The notes under the pieces were generated by a model. That model had not been told where the DNA came from and did no database searches. It saw only the letters and a list, made by a program, of their open reading frames with translations. A stretch of DNA of 64,000 bases from Planctomycetota bacterium (GTDB taxonomy: Bacteria; Planctomycetota; J058; JAJDCQ01), in assembly GCA_029260755.1 (NCBI GenBank), contig JAJDCQ010000189.1, positions 53,817-117,816 of the forward strand, written 5' to 3'. Positions 55,436 through 64,000 of this stretch are shown here, piece after piece. Made by a program: the position numbers and the translations under genes. Numbering within the stretch: the first letter of the stretch is position 1; each line of letters opens with the position of its first letter.

Positions 55436-55975
55436 ATGAAACAGCTCCACCTGATCGCGGAGAAGTGCACCGGCTGCATGCAGTGCGAGCTCACCTGCTC
55501 GTTCGTGCAGACCGGCGAGTTCCGCCCGTCGCGCTCGCTCATCCGGGTCCACATCCTCGACGAGCAGGCGACCTACGCGCCGTACACGTGCACCCAGTGC
55601 GACGAGGCGTGGTGCCTGACGAGCTGCCCGACGAACGCGATCGACATCCACGGCGAGACCGGCGCGAAGGTCGTCATCGACGCCGCCTGCGTCGGCTGCG
55701 CCGTCTGCACGATCAGCTGCCCGTTCGGGACGATCTTCCAGAACCCGGAGACGAAGAAGGCGTTCAAGTGCGACCTCTGCGGCGGCGACCCGGCGTGCGC
55801 GAAGGCGTGCCCGACCGGGGCGATCGTCTACTCGGAGACCGAGCCGGCGCGCTTCTTCACCGAGGTGGCGGCCGCGGTCGACCGGGCCGAGGGGGCGCGC
55901 TGGACCGAGGCGCCGATCCCGAGCGGGGCGGCGCCGAAGGCGCCCACCGACGTCGCCGATGGGATGCAGGGGTAA
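55436..55975 (+). CDS. aorA: Four-cluster [4Fe-4S] ferredoxin-like electron-transfer subunit (AorA-like)
   Basis: A 179-aa protein from ATG 55436 with sixteen clustered Cys in four groups: CTGCMQCELTC, CTQCDEAWCLTSCP, CVGCAVCTISCP and CDLCGGDPACAKACP. They would hold four [4Fe-4S] clusters. The size and arrangement match AorA of the Aromatoleum aromaticum aldehyde oxidoreductase, which passes electrons from the tungsten subunit to the FAD subunit. The next gene starts only four bases after its stop. No Tat or Sec signal, so cytoplasmic. Confidence 0.85.
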   Translation: MKQLHLIAEKCTGCMQCELTCSFVQTGEFRPSRSLIRVHILDEQATYAPYTCTQCDEAWCLTSCPTNAIDIHGETGAKVVIDAACVGCAVCTISCPFGTIFQNPETKKAFKCDLCGGDPACAKACPTGAIVYSETEPARFFTEVAAAVDRAEGARWTEAPIPSGAAPKAPTDVADGMQG

Positions 55976-55979
55976 CAGC

Positions 55980-57839
55980 ATGACCGTGGACGTCACCAAG
56001 GGCGGCTGGAAGAACCAGATCCTCCGCGTCGACCTCACCACGGGCGAGACGCGGACCGAGCCGCTGAACGCCGAGTGGGCCCGCGACTTCGTCGGCGCGC
56101 GCGGCCTCGGCTCGAAGTACTTCGCCGAGATCGCCGACCCGAACGTCGAGCCGCTCGCGCCCGAGTGCCCGCTCATCTTCGCGACCGGGCCGCTCACCGG
56201 CACGGCCGCGAGCTGCGGCAGCCGCTACGTCGTCGTGACCAAGGGCCCGCTCACCGGCGCGCTGGCGTGCAGCAACTCGGGCGGCTACTTCGGCCCCAAG
56301 CTCAAGTTCGCTGGCTACGACCTCGTCATCATCGAGGGAGCGGCGGCCACCCCGAGCTACCTCCTCATTGATGATGATGCGGTCTCCATCCGGAGCGCGA
56401 GCGACGTCTGGGGGCGCGGCGTCTGGGAGACCGAGGACATCCTCCGGACCGAGACCGGGATGCCCGACGCGTCGATCGCCTCGATCGGCCCCGCCGGCGA
56501 GAACCTCGTCCGCTTCGCCGCGATCCTGAACGACCGCCACCGCGCGGCCGGGCGGAGCGGCGTCGGCGCGGTGATGGGGAGCAAGCGCCTCAAGGCGATC
56601 GTCGCCCGCGGCACCGGCGGCGTCCGGGTGAACGACCCGAAGGCGTTCATGGAGAGCGTCTGGAGCTCGCGGAAGGCCCTCTGGGACGACCCGATCAGCG
56701 GCGGCGGCCTCCCGACCTACGGCACCGAGGTGCTCGTCAACGTCATCAACGAGCACGGCGCCTTCCCGACGCGCAACTACCGCGAGTCGCAGTTCGAGGG
56801 CGCCGAGAAGATCAGCGGCGAGACCCTGACCGAGCAGCGCCTCGTCGCGAACAAGGCGTGCTTCGCCTGCACGATCGCGTGCGGGCGGGTGACCGCGCTC
56901 CCGGGCGAGGCGTCGGACAAGTTCGTCGTGAACACGAGCCCACGCAACTGGAAGATCGCGGCGGAGGGCCCCGAGTACGAGGCGGCCTGGGCGCTCGGCG
57001 CCGACACCGGCGTCGACGACCTCGACGCGGTCATCAAGGCGAACTGGCTCTGCAACGACATGGGCATCGACCCGATCTCGTTCGGGGCGAGCCTGGCCGC
57101 GGCGATGGAGCTCTACGAGACGGGCAAGCTCTCCGAGGACGAGGCGGGGATGAAGCTCCCGTTCGGGAGCGCCGAGGCGCTGATCACCTTCGTCGAGAAG
57201 ACGGCCCGCCGCGACGGTTTCGGCGACGCCCTCGCCGAGGGGAGCAAGCGCTTCACCGCGAAGTACGGCAACGCCGACCTGTTCATGGGCGTGAAGGGCC
57301 AGGAGTTCCCCGCCTACGACGCCCGCGCGGTGCAGGGGATGGCGCTCGCCTACGCGACGAGCAACCGCGGCGCCTGTCACCTGAAGGCGTTCACGGTCGG
57401 CGCCGAGATCCTCGCGCCGGAGGAGGAGCGCCTCGACCCGACCGTGACCGAGGGCAAGGCGGCGCTGGTCAAGGGCATGCAGGACGACACGGCGGCCCTC
57501 GACGCGACCGGGATCTGCCTCTTCGCCGGCGGCGGCCTGAACGGCCCCGTCCTCGCCACGCTCACCACGGCGGCGACCGGCGTGGCCTACACGCCCGAGA
57601 GCTTCCTCCAGGTCGGCGAGCGGATCTGGAACCTCGAGCGCCTGTTCAACCTGGCGGCCGGGATCACCTCGGCCGACGACACGCTCCCCAGGCGGATCCT
57701 GAAGGAAGCGATCGGCAAGGGGCCGAGCAAGGGACGGGTCGCGCGGCTCGGCGAGATGCTTCCCGAGTACTACCAGCTCCGCGGCTGGGACGACGAGGGC
57801 AAGCCGAGCGCCGAGAAGCTCGCCGAGCTCGGGCTCTAG
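55980..57839 (+). CDS. aorB: Aldehyde ferredoxin oxidoreductase family, tungsten/molybdenum subunit (AorB-like)
   Basis: ATG 55980 gives 619 aa; the frame opens 21 bases earlier, but that would overlap the upstream gene. The N-terminal AOR domain has RVDLTTGETRTEPL and FVGARGLGSKY. The [4Fe-4S] site is Cys294, Cys297, Cys301 (CFACTIACG) with Cys513 in TGICLFAG, matching the C-x2-C-x3-C and distant Cys of the family. The pterin region includes YATSNRGACHLKAF. It should oxidise aldehydes to acids, or run in reverse, with a bis-pterin W or Mo. Flanked by AorA- and AorC-like genes, an AorABC-type complex is the likely form. Confidence 0.9.
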   Translation: MTVDVTKGGWKNQILRVDLTTGETRTEPLNAEWARDFVGARGLGSKYFAEIADPNVEPLAPECPLIFATGPLTGTAASCGSRYVVVTKGPLTGALACSNSGGYFGPKLKFAGYDLVIIEGAAATPSYLLIDDDAVSIRSASDVWGRGVWETEDILRTETGMPDASIASIGPAGENLVRFAAILNDRHRAAGRSGVGAVMGSKRLKAIVARGTGGVRVNDPKAFMESVWSSRKALWDDPISGGGLPTYGTEVLVNVINEHGAFPTRNYRESQFEGAEKISGETLTEQRLVANKACFACTIACGRVTALPGEASDKFVVNTSPRNWKIAAEGPEYEAAWALGADTGVDDLDAVIKANWLCNDMGIDPISFGASLAAAMELYETGKLSEDEAGMKLPFGSAEALITFVEKTARRDGFGDALAEGSKRFTAKYGNADLFMGVKGQEFPAYDARAVQGMALAYATSNRGACHLKAFTVGAEILAPEEERLDPTVTEGKAALVKGMQDDTAALDATGICLFAGGGLNGPVLATLTTAATGVAYTPESFLQVGERIWNLERLFNLAAGITSADDTLPRRILKEAIGKGPSKGRVARLGEMLPEYYQLRGWDDEGKPSAEKLAELGL

Positions 57840-57893
57840 CCCTCCTTCCCCATACCTTCCGGGCTAGCCGACCGACCCGATCGGGAGAACGTC

Positions 57894-59351
57894 ATGGCCG
57901 ACCGCAAACGACATGTGATCCTCGGAAGTGGGCCCGCCGGGATGGCGGCGATCGAGACGATCCGCGAGATCGACGGCGGCGCCTCGCAGATCACCCTCGT
58001 CAGCGCCGAGGAGCCCTACGCCCGGATGGTGCTGCCCTACTGGGTCGCGGGCGAGATCCCCGAGGCGCAGGTGGCGATCGGGGACGCGGCGAGCCTGGAG
58101 CGGCTCGGCGTGACCGGCGTCTTCGGCAAGCGGGCGGCGGCGCTCGAGCCGACCGAGCGGCGGCTCATCCTCGACGACGGAACGACCCTGCCCTACGACG
58201 AGCTCCTCATCGCGACCGGGTCGCGGGCGGTGAAGCCGCCGATCGAAGGCCTCGAGCGGCCCGGCGTTACGTGTCTCTGGACGCGTGAGGACGCCCGGAC
58301 GGCGATCGAGCGACTCGGCGACGACGCCAAGGGCAAGAAGGCCTCGCTCCTCGGCGCGGGCTTCATCGGCTTCATCATCCTGAACGCCCTCCACAAGCTC
58401 GGCCTCGAGCTGACCGTGATCGAGCGCGAGGACCAGGTCCTCCCACGCATGCTCGACGCCCAGGGCGCGGCGATCGTCGAGCAGTGGCTCACCGATCGCG
58501 GCGTGACGATCCACACCGGGATGAGCCTCGCCAAGGTCGGGGACGGCCCCGATGGACGCGTGGCCGCCGACGACCTGGTCGAGGCAGATCTCCTCGTCGT
58601 CGCGACGGGCATCGCCGCGAACACCGAGTGGCTGAAGAGCTCGGGGATCGAGCTCTCGGCCGACGGGGGCATCCTCGTCGACGCGCGCCTCCGGTCGAGC
58701 GTCCCCGGCGTCTCCGCGGCCGGCGACTGCGCCTGCGGACCGGACGTCCTGGGCTTCCAGCGGGCGGTCCACCCGATCCAGCCGACCGCCGTCGAGCACG
58801 GGCGGCTCGCCGGGACGAACATGGCCGGACGCGACGCGGTCTATCACGGCAGCCTGCTCACGAACGTCCTCGACGTCTGCGGCCTGCACTGCGTCTCGAC
58901 CGGTCTCTGGCGAGGCGAGGGCGACCTCGAGACGGTCGCCGTCGCCGACGCCGCCCGATCGAGCTACCGCAAGCTCGTCTTCGACGGCGACCGACTCGTC
59001 GGGACGATCCTCACCGGACGCGCCGATGACACGACGATGCTGAACGACGTCGGGATGGCGAAGGGCCTCATCGAGACGCGCGCCGCCCTCGGCAAGTGGA
59101 AGGACCACCTCGCCGCGCAGCCCCACGACCTCCGAAGGGTCTACCTCGCGAGCGGCGTCGGCGCCGTCCTCGCCCGCCGCCGGAGCACCGGAGCCCCCGC
59201 CCGCGCGCGCGGCTTCCGCCACGGCGGCCTCACCCCGGCGCCGGCCGCCGCGAACCGCGGCGCCGGTCACGACGCGATCGTGAGTACCCGGCCGAGCCCC
59301 TACGAGGGCGCGACGCCGGTCGTCGGCCTCGGCAAGGGCAAGTCCGGATAG
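57894..59351 (+). CDS. aorC: FAD/NAD(P)-dependent oxidoreductase (AorC-like)
   Basis: A 485-aa flavoprotein from ATG 57894. The FAD Rossmann motif is ILGSGPAGMAA, YARMVLPYWVAGE follows, and IATGSRAVKPP closes that part. The NAD domain has LLGAGFIGFIILNALHKLG, and the FAD-closing motif is GVSAAGDCACG. The layout is that of pyridine-nucleotide disulfide reductases without the redox CxxxxC, like the NAD-reducing AorC subunit. It lies 54 bases after aorB. The last 70 residues (Arg/Ala-rich) go beyond the usual domain. It probably reduces NAD with electrons from the AOR. Confidence 0.85.
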   Translation: MADRKRHVILGSGPAGMAAIETIREIDGGASQITLVSAEEPYARMVLPYWVAGEIPEAQVAIGDAASLERLGVTGVFGKRAAALEPTERRLILDDGTTLPYDELLIATGSRAVKPPIEGLERPGVTCLWTREDARTAIERLGDDAKGKKASLLGAGFIGFIILNALHKLGLELTVIEREDQVLPRMLDAQGAAIVEQWLTDRGVTIHTGMSLAKVGDGPDGRVAADDLVEADLLVVATGIAANTEWLKSSGIELSADGGILVDARLRSSVPGVSAAGDCACGPDVLGFQRAVHPIQPTAVEHGRLAGTNMAGRDAVYHGSLLTNVLDVCGLHCVSTGLWRGEGDLETVAVADAARSSYRKLVFDGDRLVGTILTGRADDTTMLNDVGMAKGLIETRAALGKWKDHLAAQPHDLRRVYLASGVGAVLARRRSTGAPARARGFRHGGLTPAPAAANRGAGHDAIVSTRPSPYEGATPVVGLGKGKSG

Positions 59352-59683
59352 GTCCTGGATCAGACCCTGCCTGATCGCAGAGAGCCGGGAGGCGTCGGCA
59401 AGTCGCAATCCGCGTGATCCGCGTCATCCGCGGTTCCCACTCGTTCGAAGCGAAGAACGAAACCGCGGATGGCCCGGATGGCGCGGATCGTCCCGGTCGA
59501 GGCCATGCCACGAGTGAGTCGCGAGGTGTGAACGGATGCGTCTCATCGCGGGACGGTCTCATCGCCTCGTCCCCTCGGGATCTCGCCCAGGTCGGGACTT
59601 ACGAATCTCCTGCGGTTGGGCTTCGTCTTTGCGATCGTCGGCTCCTGGCGAGACGACGACCCGGCAGACGGAGCCCGACCGCG
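59352..59683. other. Gene-free region of 332 bases with palindromic repeat
   Basis: It lies between aorC and the intradiol dioxygenase-like gene. It holds an inverted repeat (59408-59488) with ATCCGCG steps. A protein-like frame runs through it from 59414 but lacks a plausible start, and the dioxygenase signal peptide starts at 59684. No clear promoter was identified. Confidence 0.55.
59408..59488. repeat. Intergenic inverted repeat of ATCCGCG steps
   Basis: Arms of 28 bases at 59408-59435 and 59461-59488 are inverted with a few mismatches. Both contain three ATCCG units and end or start in CATCCGCGGTT. The 25-base loop includes GTTCGAAGCGAAGAAC. Confidence 0.65.
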
Positions 59684-60652
59684 ATGCAGATCTCTCGACG
59701 AGCCCTCCTCGGCAAGGCCGCCGTCGGCGCCGCCGGGGTGCTGTTTCTCCCACCGGCCCTTCGCTCCGTCTTCGCGGGCGACTGCTCCCCGACGCCGCGC
59801 CAGGATCTCGGCCCGTTCCACCCGACGCGTCGGATGGGGCCCGGCCTCGACGGCATGGTCCATGGGATCCCGGGGCGCGACATGCGCCGGCTGCTCCACG
59901 AGGACAATGACAACGTCTTGACGGAGGTCCGCGGCCGGGCGGGCTCGGCCGACCTCGGCCGGGTCGGCTACGTCCTCTACGTCTTCGGCTCGGTGACCGA
60001 CGAGGACTGTGACCCGATCGCCGGCGCCGAGGTCGAGATCTGGCAGGCCTGCGTCACCGGCCGCTACAACCACCAGCAGCAGGTCAGCCGCGACCGCTTC
60101 GACCCCGACTTCCAGTACACCGGCCGCGCGGTCACCAACGCGCAGGGCGCCTTCCTCTTCAAGACGGTTCAGCCCGGCGCCTACCGGAACGATCCGAGCT
60201 GGGTTCGCCCGCCTCACATCCACGCGATCATCGGCGCGCCGGGCTACCACGACCTGACGACCCAGCTCTACCTCTCGGGCACCGACCTCCAGTTCGGCGA
60301 GCGCCTCTACGGGCCCGAGGCGTTCGACATCCTGAACGGCCGCGACAACGTGATCCGGAACTGGCTGCGGACCTCCGACGACCGGCGACGCGCGACCTCG
60401 GCCGTGACCGCGCTCGCCGACGAGCCGAACCTGCCGGCCGACGTCCGCTTCGAGGACGGGGCGCGCCAGGCTCGCTACGACATCGTCCTCCGGCGGAACC
60501 CGCTCGAGCCGCTCCCGCCTCCGCCGGAGCCCGCCCCCGAGCCCGTCGTCGAGGGCGCGGACGAGGCTCCCGACGCCGGCGCCCCGGGCGACGACGAGCC
60601 CCGCGACGACCGCGGCATCACCGATGCGCTCGAGGACCGCCGGGGCGACTGA
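59684..60652 (+). CDS. Exported intradiol dioxygenase-like protein
   Basis: A 322-aa protein from ATG 59684. The N-terminus (MQISRRALLGKAAVGAAGVLFL) looks like a Tat-type signal (SRRALLG). The core matches protocatechuate/catechol intradiol dioxygenases: DPIAGAEVEIWQACVTGRY, GAFLFKTVQPGAYRN, and PPHIHAII, with Tyr and two His suited to Fe(III), then TTQLYLSG. A Pro/Glu/Asp-rich tail of 50 residues closes it. Exported intradiol-like proteins are known; a true ring-cleaving activity is not proven here. It could act on aromatic compounds together with the HcrABC-like and Aor systems (inference). Confidence 0.8.
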   Translation: MQISRRALLGKAAVGAAGVLFLPPALRSVFAGDCSPTPRQDLGPFHPTRRMGPGLDGMVHGIPGRDMRRLLHEDNDNVLTEVRGRAGSADLGRVGYVLYVFGSVTDEDCDPIAGAEVEIWQACVTGRYNHQQQVSRDRFDPDFQYTGRAVTNAQGAFLFKTVQPGAYRNDPSWVRPPHIHAIIGAPGYHDLTTQLYLSGTDLQFGERLYGPEAFDILNGRDNVIRNWLRTSDDRRRATSAVTALADEPNLPADVRFEDGARQARYDIVLRRNPLEPLPPPPEPAPEPVVEGADEAPDAGAPGDDEPRDDRGITDALEDRRGD

Positions 60653-60699
60653 CGCGGTCGGTCGACGCCCCCGGTCGCCGCGGTCAGAATACGACCGCG

Positions 60700-63600
60700 A
60701 TGAGCACTCCCATCTGCGGTTCCTGCGGCGCGTCCCTCGCCGCCGTCGACGGCCACGCGCCCGCGTTCTGCGCCCGCTGCGGCACGCCCGTCGCCGTGGC
60801 GCCGCCGCCGCCCGCCGCGACCGCCGTCGTATCGGTGCCGCACGCCTACGCCGCGAACCCCGCGACGGGCGCCTACGCCGCCGAGCTCGGCCCCGGCGCC
60901 CGGATCGAGCACTACGTCATCGTCGGCGAGCTCGGCCGCGGCGGCATGGGCGTCGTCTACCGCGCCCGCGACGAGATCCTCGGTCGCGAGGTCGCGATCA
61001 AGCGGATTCGCGCCACGCCGCAGCAGAGCGAGGAGGCGCTCGCCCGCTTCCATCGCGAGGCGACGGCGATGGCCAAGATCCGCCACGACGCGATCGCGAG
61101 CGTCTACGCGGCCGGCGTCGTGGCCGGCGATCCCTACATCGTCATGGACGTGGTCGCGGGACGGACGCTCCAGGCGATCGCGTCCGACGGCCCCGTCGCA
61201 TGGCGCGACGCCGTGACGTGGATCCGCGCGGTGGCGCTCGGGCTCGAGCACGCCCACGCCGCGGGCATCGTCCACCGCGACGTGAAGCCGCAGAACATCA
61301 TGGTCGACGACGACGGCCGGGCCGTGCTCCTCGACTTCGGCCTCGCCCGCGACCTCGCCGCCCCGAAGCTCACCGCCACCGGCTCGATCCTCGGCACGCC
61401 CGGCTACATGTCGCCCGAGCAGGCCGAAGGACTCCCCGACGCGATCGGACCGGCCGTCGATCTCTGGGCGCTCGGCGCCGTCCTCTTCCGCCTCGTCTGC
61501 GGGCGGGCGCCGTTCATCGGGCCCGACTCGATGGCGGTCATCACGAAGCTCCTCCTCGAGGAGCCGCCGACGCCGCGCTCGGTCGCCCCCGACGTCTCGC
61601 CCGAGCTCGACGCGGTCATCGACCGCTGCCTCACCCGGGAGCCGGACGCGCGCTACCCGAGCGCCGCCGCCCTCGCCGAGGACCTCCAGCGGCTGCTCGC
61701 CGGCGAGAGGCCAACGACGGCCGCGGTCGCCCCGGCGACCGATGCGCGGAGGCCGGGGCGAGAGGTTCGTCCTTCGGGTCGGGCCCGCGCCACCCGCGCC
61801 CGTCCCGCCCGCGCGCGCCGATCCGGCGGCGGCTTCCCGCTCGTGCCCGCGGCGATCGTCGGCGGCTCCGCCTTCATCGCCATGGTCGTCGTCATGGGTG
61901 CGATGCGACGAGGCGACGAGGTCGCGGTCGGCCGGACCGACGACGCCGCCCCGACCGAGCCGGCGCCGACGACCGATGAGCCCGGCGAGCCGCAGCCCGA
62001 GCCGCAGCCCGAGCCGCAGCCCGGACCGGAGGCTCGGCCGCTCCCGACTCCGGAGGAGGCGCCGCCGCCCGAGCCTCCCGAGCCCGACCCGGCCTCGGAT
62101 CCGCCTCCGGACGAGCCGGCGCCCGACGAGACCCCGCCTCGCCTCGCCCTGACCGAGCCGGCCGACGGCCTCCTCACCCGCGACGACATCGTCGCCATCG
62201 GTGGCCGCGCCTCCGATGACGGCGCGGCGCCGACCGTGACCGTCGACGGCGCTCCGGCGCCGCTCGACGCCGAGGGCCGGTTCGTCGTCGAGGTCGCCCT
62301 CGACGCCGACGGCGAGCGCGCGGTCGCCGTCCGCGCCGTCGACGCCGCGGGCAACGAGGTCGCCCGGACGATCCGGATCACCCGCGACGCGACCGCGCCC
62401 GCGATCACCCTCGACCCCGAGACGCCGACCGAGGTGGCGAGCGCCGACGGCCACATCGTCGTCCGGGGGCGCGTGAGCGAGCCGGCTTCGGTCACCGTCG
62501 GCGGGGTCGAGGCGACGCTCGCCGACGGTCAGTTCGAGGCGACCGTGATCCTCGAGAACGCCGACGAGCCGACCGAGGTCCCGATCGTCGCGACCGACCC
62601 GGCCGGCAACCGGGCGGAGACGCCGGTCGGCCTGCTCTGGATCGCGGTCGAGCCGCCACGCCTGCCGACGGATGCCCCGAGCGTCGTCGGCAACATCCTC
62701 GACGTCGCCGTGAGCGGCGACGGGAAGCTGTTCGCGGTCGGCGGCGCGTCCGGAACGGGGGTCTGGTCGCTCGACTCGGGCAAGCTCCTCCGCCGCTTCC
62801 CGGGGCTCGCCTACTCCGTCACCTTCCTCGCCGATGGCCGCAAGCCGACCGTGATCCGCGGAGCCTACGGCAACGCCCGCGTCTCGATCCTGTCGGTCGC
62901 GACGGGCAAGTCGGTCCGGGAGATCCGGCCGCCGACCGGCATCTACACCCTCCGCCAGATCACGTTCGACCTCGACCGACGCCTCCTCGCGTTCGCCGAC
63001 CAGGAGAACGCCTGGATCGCCGACCTCCGCGATCCGAAGCGCAAGCTCGAGTCGTTCGAGGCGGCGAACGGCGCCGTCTTCCTGCCCGGCGCCGACCGCG
63101 TGCTCGTCGCGACCCACGCTTCGGGCCTCTCCGTCCGTGATCTCCGGCGCGGCACCGTCGAGAAGATCGCCGGCACCGACGGGTTCGACGGCGAGGTGCA
63201 GGTCACCCCCACCGGCCAGCTCCTCGTCGTCGGGCGGAGCGGACCCAACAAGAGAGAGGGGAAGACGGACCAGCGAACCGAGCTCCGCCTGATCGACGTC
63301 GCCACCCGCGCCGTCATCCACGACCTGGTCGCCGCGCCCGAAGCGACGTTCCACCGGTACGCGTTCTCGCCCGACGGCCGACGCCTCGCGACGAGCCACG
63401 TCCTCGGCGAGGTCGTCGTCCACGACCTCGGCGAGGACGGTCGCCCGGTCGCGCGGCGAAAGCTCGGCGCCCACCCGACGACCGCCGACCCCGACGACCG
63501 CGAGTGGCCCGCGATCGCCTGGACGCCCGACGGGCAGTTCATCATCTCGGGCGTCCGCGACGAGCTTCGCGCGTGGATGGTCCCCGCGCGCCGACCGTGA
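60700..63600 (+). CDS. Ser/Thr protein kinase with N-terminal zinc ribbon and C-terminal beta-propeller-like region
   Basis: A 966-aa kinase from ATG 60700. The zinc ribbon has Cys6, Cys9, Cys24 and Cys27 (CGSC ... CARC). The kinase carries GRGGMGVV, Lys101, HRDVKPQN (192-199), DFG and GTPGYMSPEQ. A membrane helix (379-401, FPLVPAAIVGGSAFIAMVVV) is followed by a Pro/Glu-rich linker with repeated EPQP steps. Two Ig-like domains come next (PRLALTEPADGLLTRD and ITLDPETPTEVASAD). About 300 C-terminal residues resemble a WD40 propeller (DVAVSGDGKLFAVGGASG, RYAFSPDGRRLATSH, AWTPDGQFIISGV). It has no close paralogue here but shares its Ig-like part with the 34201 kinase. The stop overlaps the MoaD-like GTG. 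Confidence 0.9.
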   Translation: MSTPICGSCGASLAAVDGHAPAFCARCGTPVAVAPPPPAATAVVSVPHAYAANPATGAYAAELGPGARIEHYVIVGELGRGGMGVVYRARDEILGREVAIKRIRATPQQSEEALARFHREATAMAKIRHDAIASVYAAGVVAGDPYIVMDVVAGRTLQAIASDGPVAWRDAVTWIRAVALGLEHAHAAGIVHRDVKPQNIMVDDDGRAVLLDFGLARDLAAPKLTATGSILGTPGYMSPEQAEGLPDAIGPAVDLWALGAVLFRLVCGRAPFIGPDSMAVITKLLLEEPPTPRSVAPDVSPELDAVIDRCLTREPDARYPSAAALAEDLQRLLAGERPTTAAVAPATDARRPGREVRPSGRARATRARPARARRSGGGFPLVPAAIVGGSAFIAMVVVMGAMRRGDEVAVGRTDDAAPTEPAPTTDEPGEPQPEPQPEPQPGPEARPLPTPEEAPPPEPPEPDPASDPPPDEPAPDETPPRLALTEPADGLLTRDDIVAIGGRASDDGAAPTVTVDGAPAPLDAEGRFVVEVALDADGERAVAVRAVDAAGNEVARTIRITRDATAPAITLDPETPTEVASADGHIVVRGRVSEPASVTVGGVEATLADGQFEATVILENADEPTEVPIVATDPAGNRAETPVGLLWIAVEPPRLPTDAPSVVGNILDVAVSGDGKLFAVGGASGTGVWSLDSGKLLRRFPGLAYSVTFLADGRKPTVIRGAYGNARVSILSVATGKSVREIRPPTGIYTLRQITFDLDRRLLAFADQENAWIADLRDPKRKLESFEAANGAVFLPGADRVLVATHASGLSVRDLRRGTVEKIAGTDGFDGEVQVTPTGQLLVVGRSGPNKREGKTDQRTELRLIDVATRAVIHDLVAAPEATFHRYAFSPDGRRLATSHVLGEVVVHDLGEDGRPVARRKLGAHPTTADPDDREWPAIAWTPDGQFIISGVRDELRAWMVPARRP

Positions 63601-63839
63601 CGATCGAGTGTCGCCTGTTCGCCGACCTGCGCCGCCACGCGCCGCCCGAGGCGGAGCGCGGGCGCTTCGCCCTCGAGCTCGACGACGGCGCGACCGCCGG
63701 CGACGTCGTGCGGCGCCTCGCGATAGAGGGCGCGACGCGGATCGTCGTCGTCAACGGCGCGAACGTCCGCCGCCCCGACGAGGCCGTCCTCCACGACGGC
63801 GACGTCGTCAGCCTCTTCCCGCCGGTCTCGGGCGGGTGA
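63597..63839 (+). CDS. MoaD/ThiS family sulfur carrier protein
   Basis: An 80-aa beta-grasp protein from a GTG overlapping the kinase stop (GTGA). It has TIECRLFADLRRHA, GATAGDVVRRLAIEG, VVVNGANVRR, DGDVVSLFPPVSGG; the chain ends in the Gly-Gly needed for adenylation and thiocarboxylation. MoaD supplies sulfur for molybdopterin, and the two pterin-dependent enzymes in this window (HcrA-like, AorB-like) would need it. Distinguishing MoaD from ThiS or another carrier is not certain; the LFPPVSGG ending favours MoaD. Confidence 0.85.
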   Translation: MTIECRLFADLRRHAPPEAERGRFALELDDGATAGDVVRRLAIEGATRIVVVNGANVRRPDEAVLHDGDVVSLFPPVSGG

Positions 63840-63842
63840 CGG

Positions 63843-63856
63843 GCGGGCTAGCCCGC
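63843..63856. repeat. Perfect 14-base palindrome
   Basis: GCGGGCTAGCCCGC begins four bases past the MoaD-like stop. It could form a short terminator-like hairpin, but there is no T-run after it. Confidence 0.4.
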
Positions 63857-63888
63857 AGAGGGCATATCAACTTCGCTCAGGTCCGATG

Positions 63889-63940
63889 GGCTCGCCTTCG
63901 GCGAGCAGATGTCACCACGGAGGCACGGAGACACGGAGGA
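63889..63940 (+). repeat. Dispersed intergenic repeat, copy 2
   Basis: It repeats the hairpin GCTCGCC-TTC-GGCGAGC and CACCACGGAGGCACGGAG of 3372-3425, same orientation, with few differences. The stretch from 63840 to the window end shows no gene. Confidence 0.7.
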
Positions 63941-64000
63941 GCGACTGAGGACGCCGTATCCCGGCTCGCACGAGCCGACCGGCTCCAGGGATGGCTCCCT

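Noticed and set aside
50746..55554. 1602-residue minus-strand frame opposite the ABC ATPase and TPR kinase
   Set aside because: It covers two clear plus-strand genes and an intergenic gap and has no recognisable domain.

Overview
The window is about 72% G+C and densely coded on both strands. It most likely comes from a planctomycete (Planctomycetota). This is inferred from gene content: seven Hanks-type Ser/Thr kinases with varied C-terminal sensor parts (TPR, WD40-like, Ig-like), an ECF sigma factor fused to a transmembrane segment and an extracytoplasmic tail, HEAT-repeat and cysteine-rich secreted proteins, and dispersed palindromic intergenic repeats. No rRNA or CRISPR array was seen.

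Layout. 1-372: the 3' end of nuoN. 390-3318: small unknown genes, a PhyH-cupin-cupin protein and an arrestin/Spo0M-like protein. 3319-3842: a gene-free repeat island with two REP-like palindromes, running into the promoter of a TetR gene. 3843-8651: an overlapping operon of TetR plus three subunits resembling 4-hydroxybenzoyl-CoA reductase; the FAD subunit carries the diagnostic extra [4Fe-4S] loop. 8661-16840 (minus): a membrane-tethered ECF sigma factor and a HEAT-repeat protein, each interrupted by a frameshift, then a kinase and an FHA/sigma-54 activator that overlap by 4 bases. 17154-20435: secreted hydrolase, NADP-type isocitrate/isopropylmalate dehydrogenase and alpha/beta hydrolase. 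20432-20995: a thioredoxin-fold gene with an in-frame TGA in a UxxC motif, followed by a SECIS-like hairpin, so a probable selenoprotein, coupled to the next kinase. 24000-27321 (minus): sulfatase-like membrane protein, a two-domain methyltransferase broken by an in-frame TAG, and a 75-aa membrane protein. 27445-34204: kinase, then secreted proteins including one with three cysteine modules. 34201-41486: two convergent giant kinases. 41584-41660: initiator tRNA with its own promoter and terminator. 41805-43533 (minus): a PA2779/PA2778-like operon. 43798-47101: hydrolase, unknown gene and lipid kinase. 47293-51621: a small gene with near-consensus promoter and terminator, then SagB-type oxidoreductase, membrane protein and ABC ATPase. 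51670-55350: TPR kinase. 55436-59351: an AorABC-type aldehyde oxidoreductase operon. 59684-63839: intradiol dioxygenase-like protein, WD40-like kinase and MoaD-like protein.

How the parts relate. Two redox clusters (HcrABC-like molybdenum hydroxylase; AorABC tungsten/molybdenum aldehyde oxidoreductase) together with an intradiol dioxygenase-like protein and a MoaD-like carrier hint at aromatic-compound and aldehyde metabolism with pterin cofactors. Much of the rest is signalling: kinases, an FHA activator and an ECF sigma factor, many with a predicted membrane helix between a cytoplasmic catalytic part and a presumably exported sensor part. Overlapping ATGA/GTGA/TTGA junctions define most operons. 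The most notable items are the probable selenoprotein, three genes broken at single sites, and a Glu-to-Gln change at the expected catalytic site of the molybdenum subunit.
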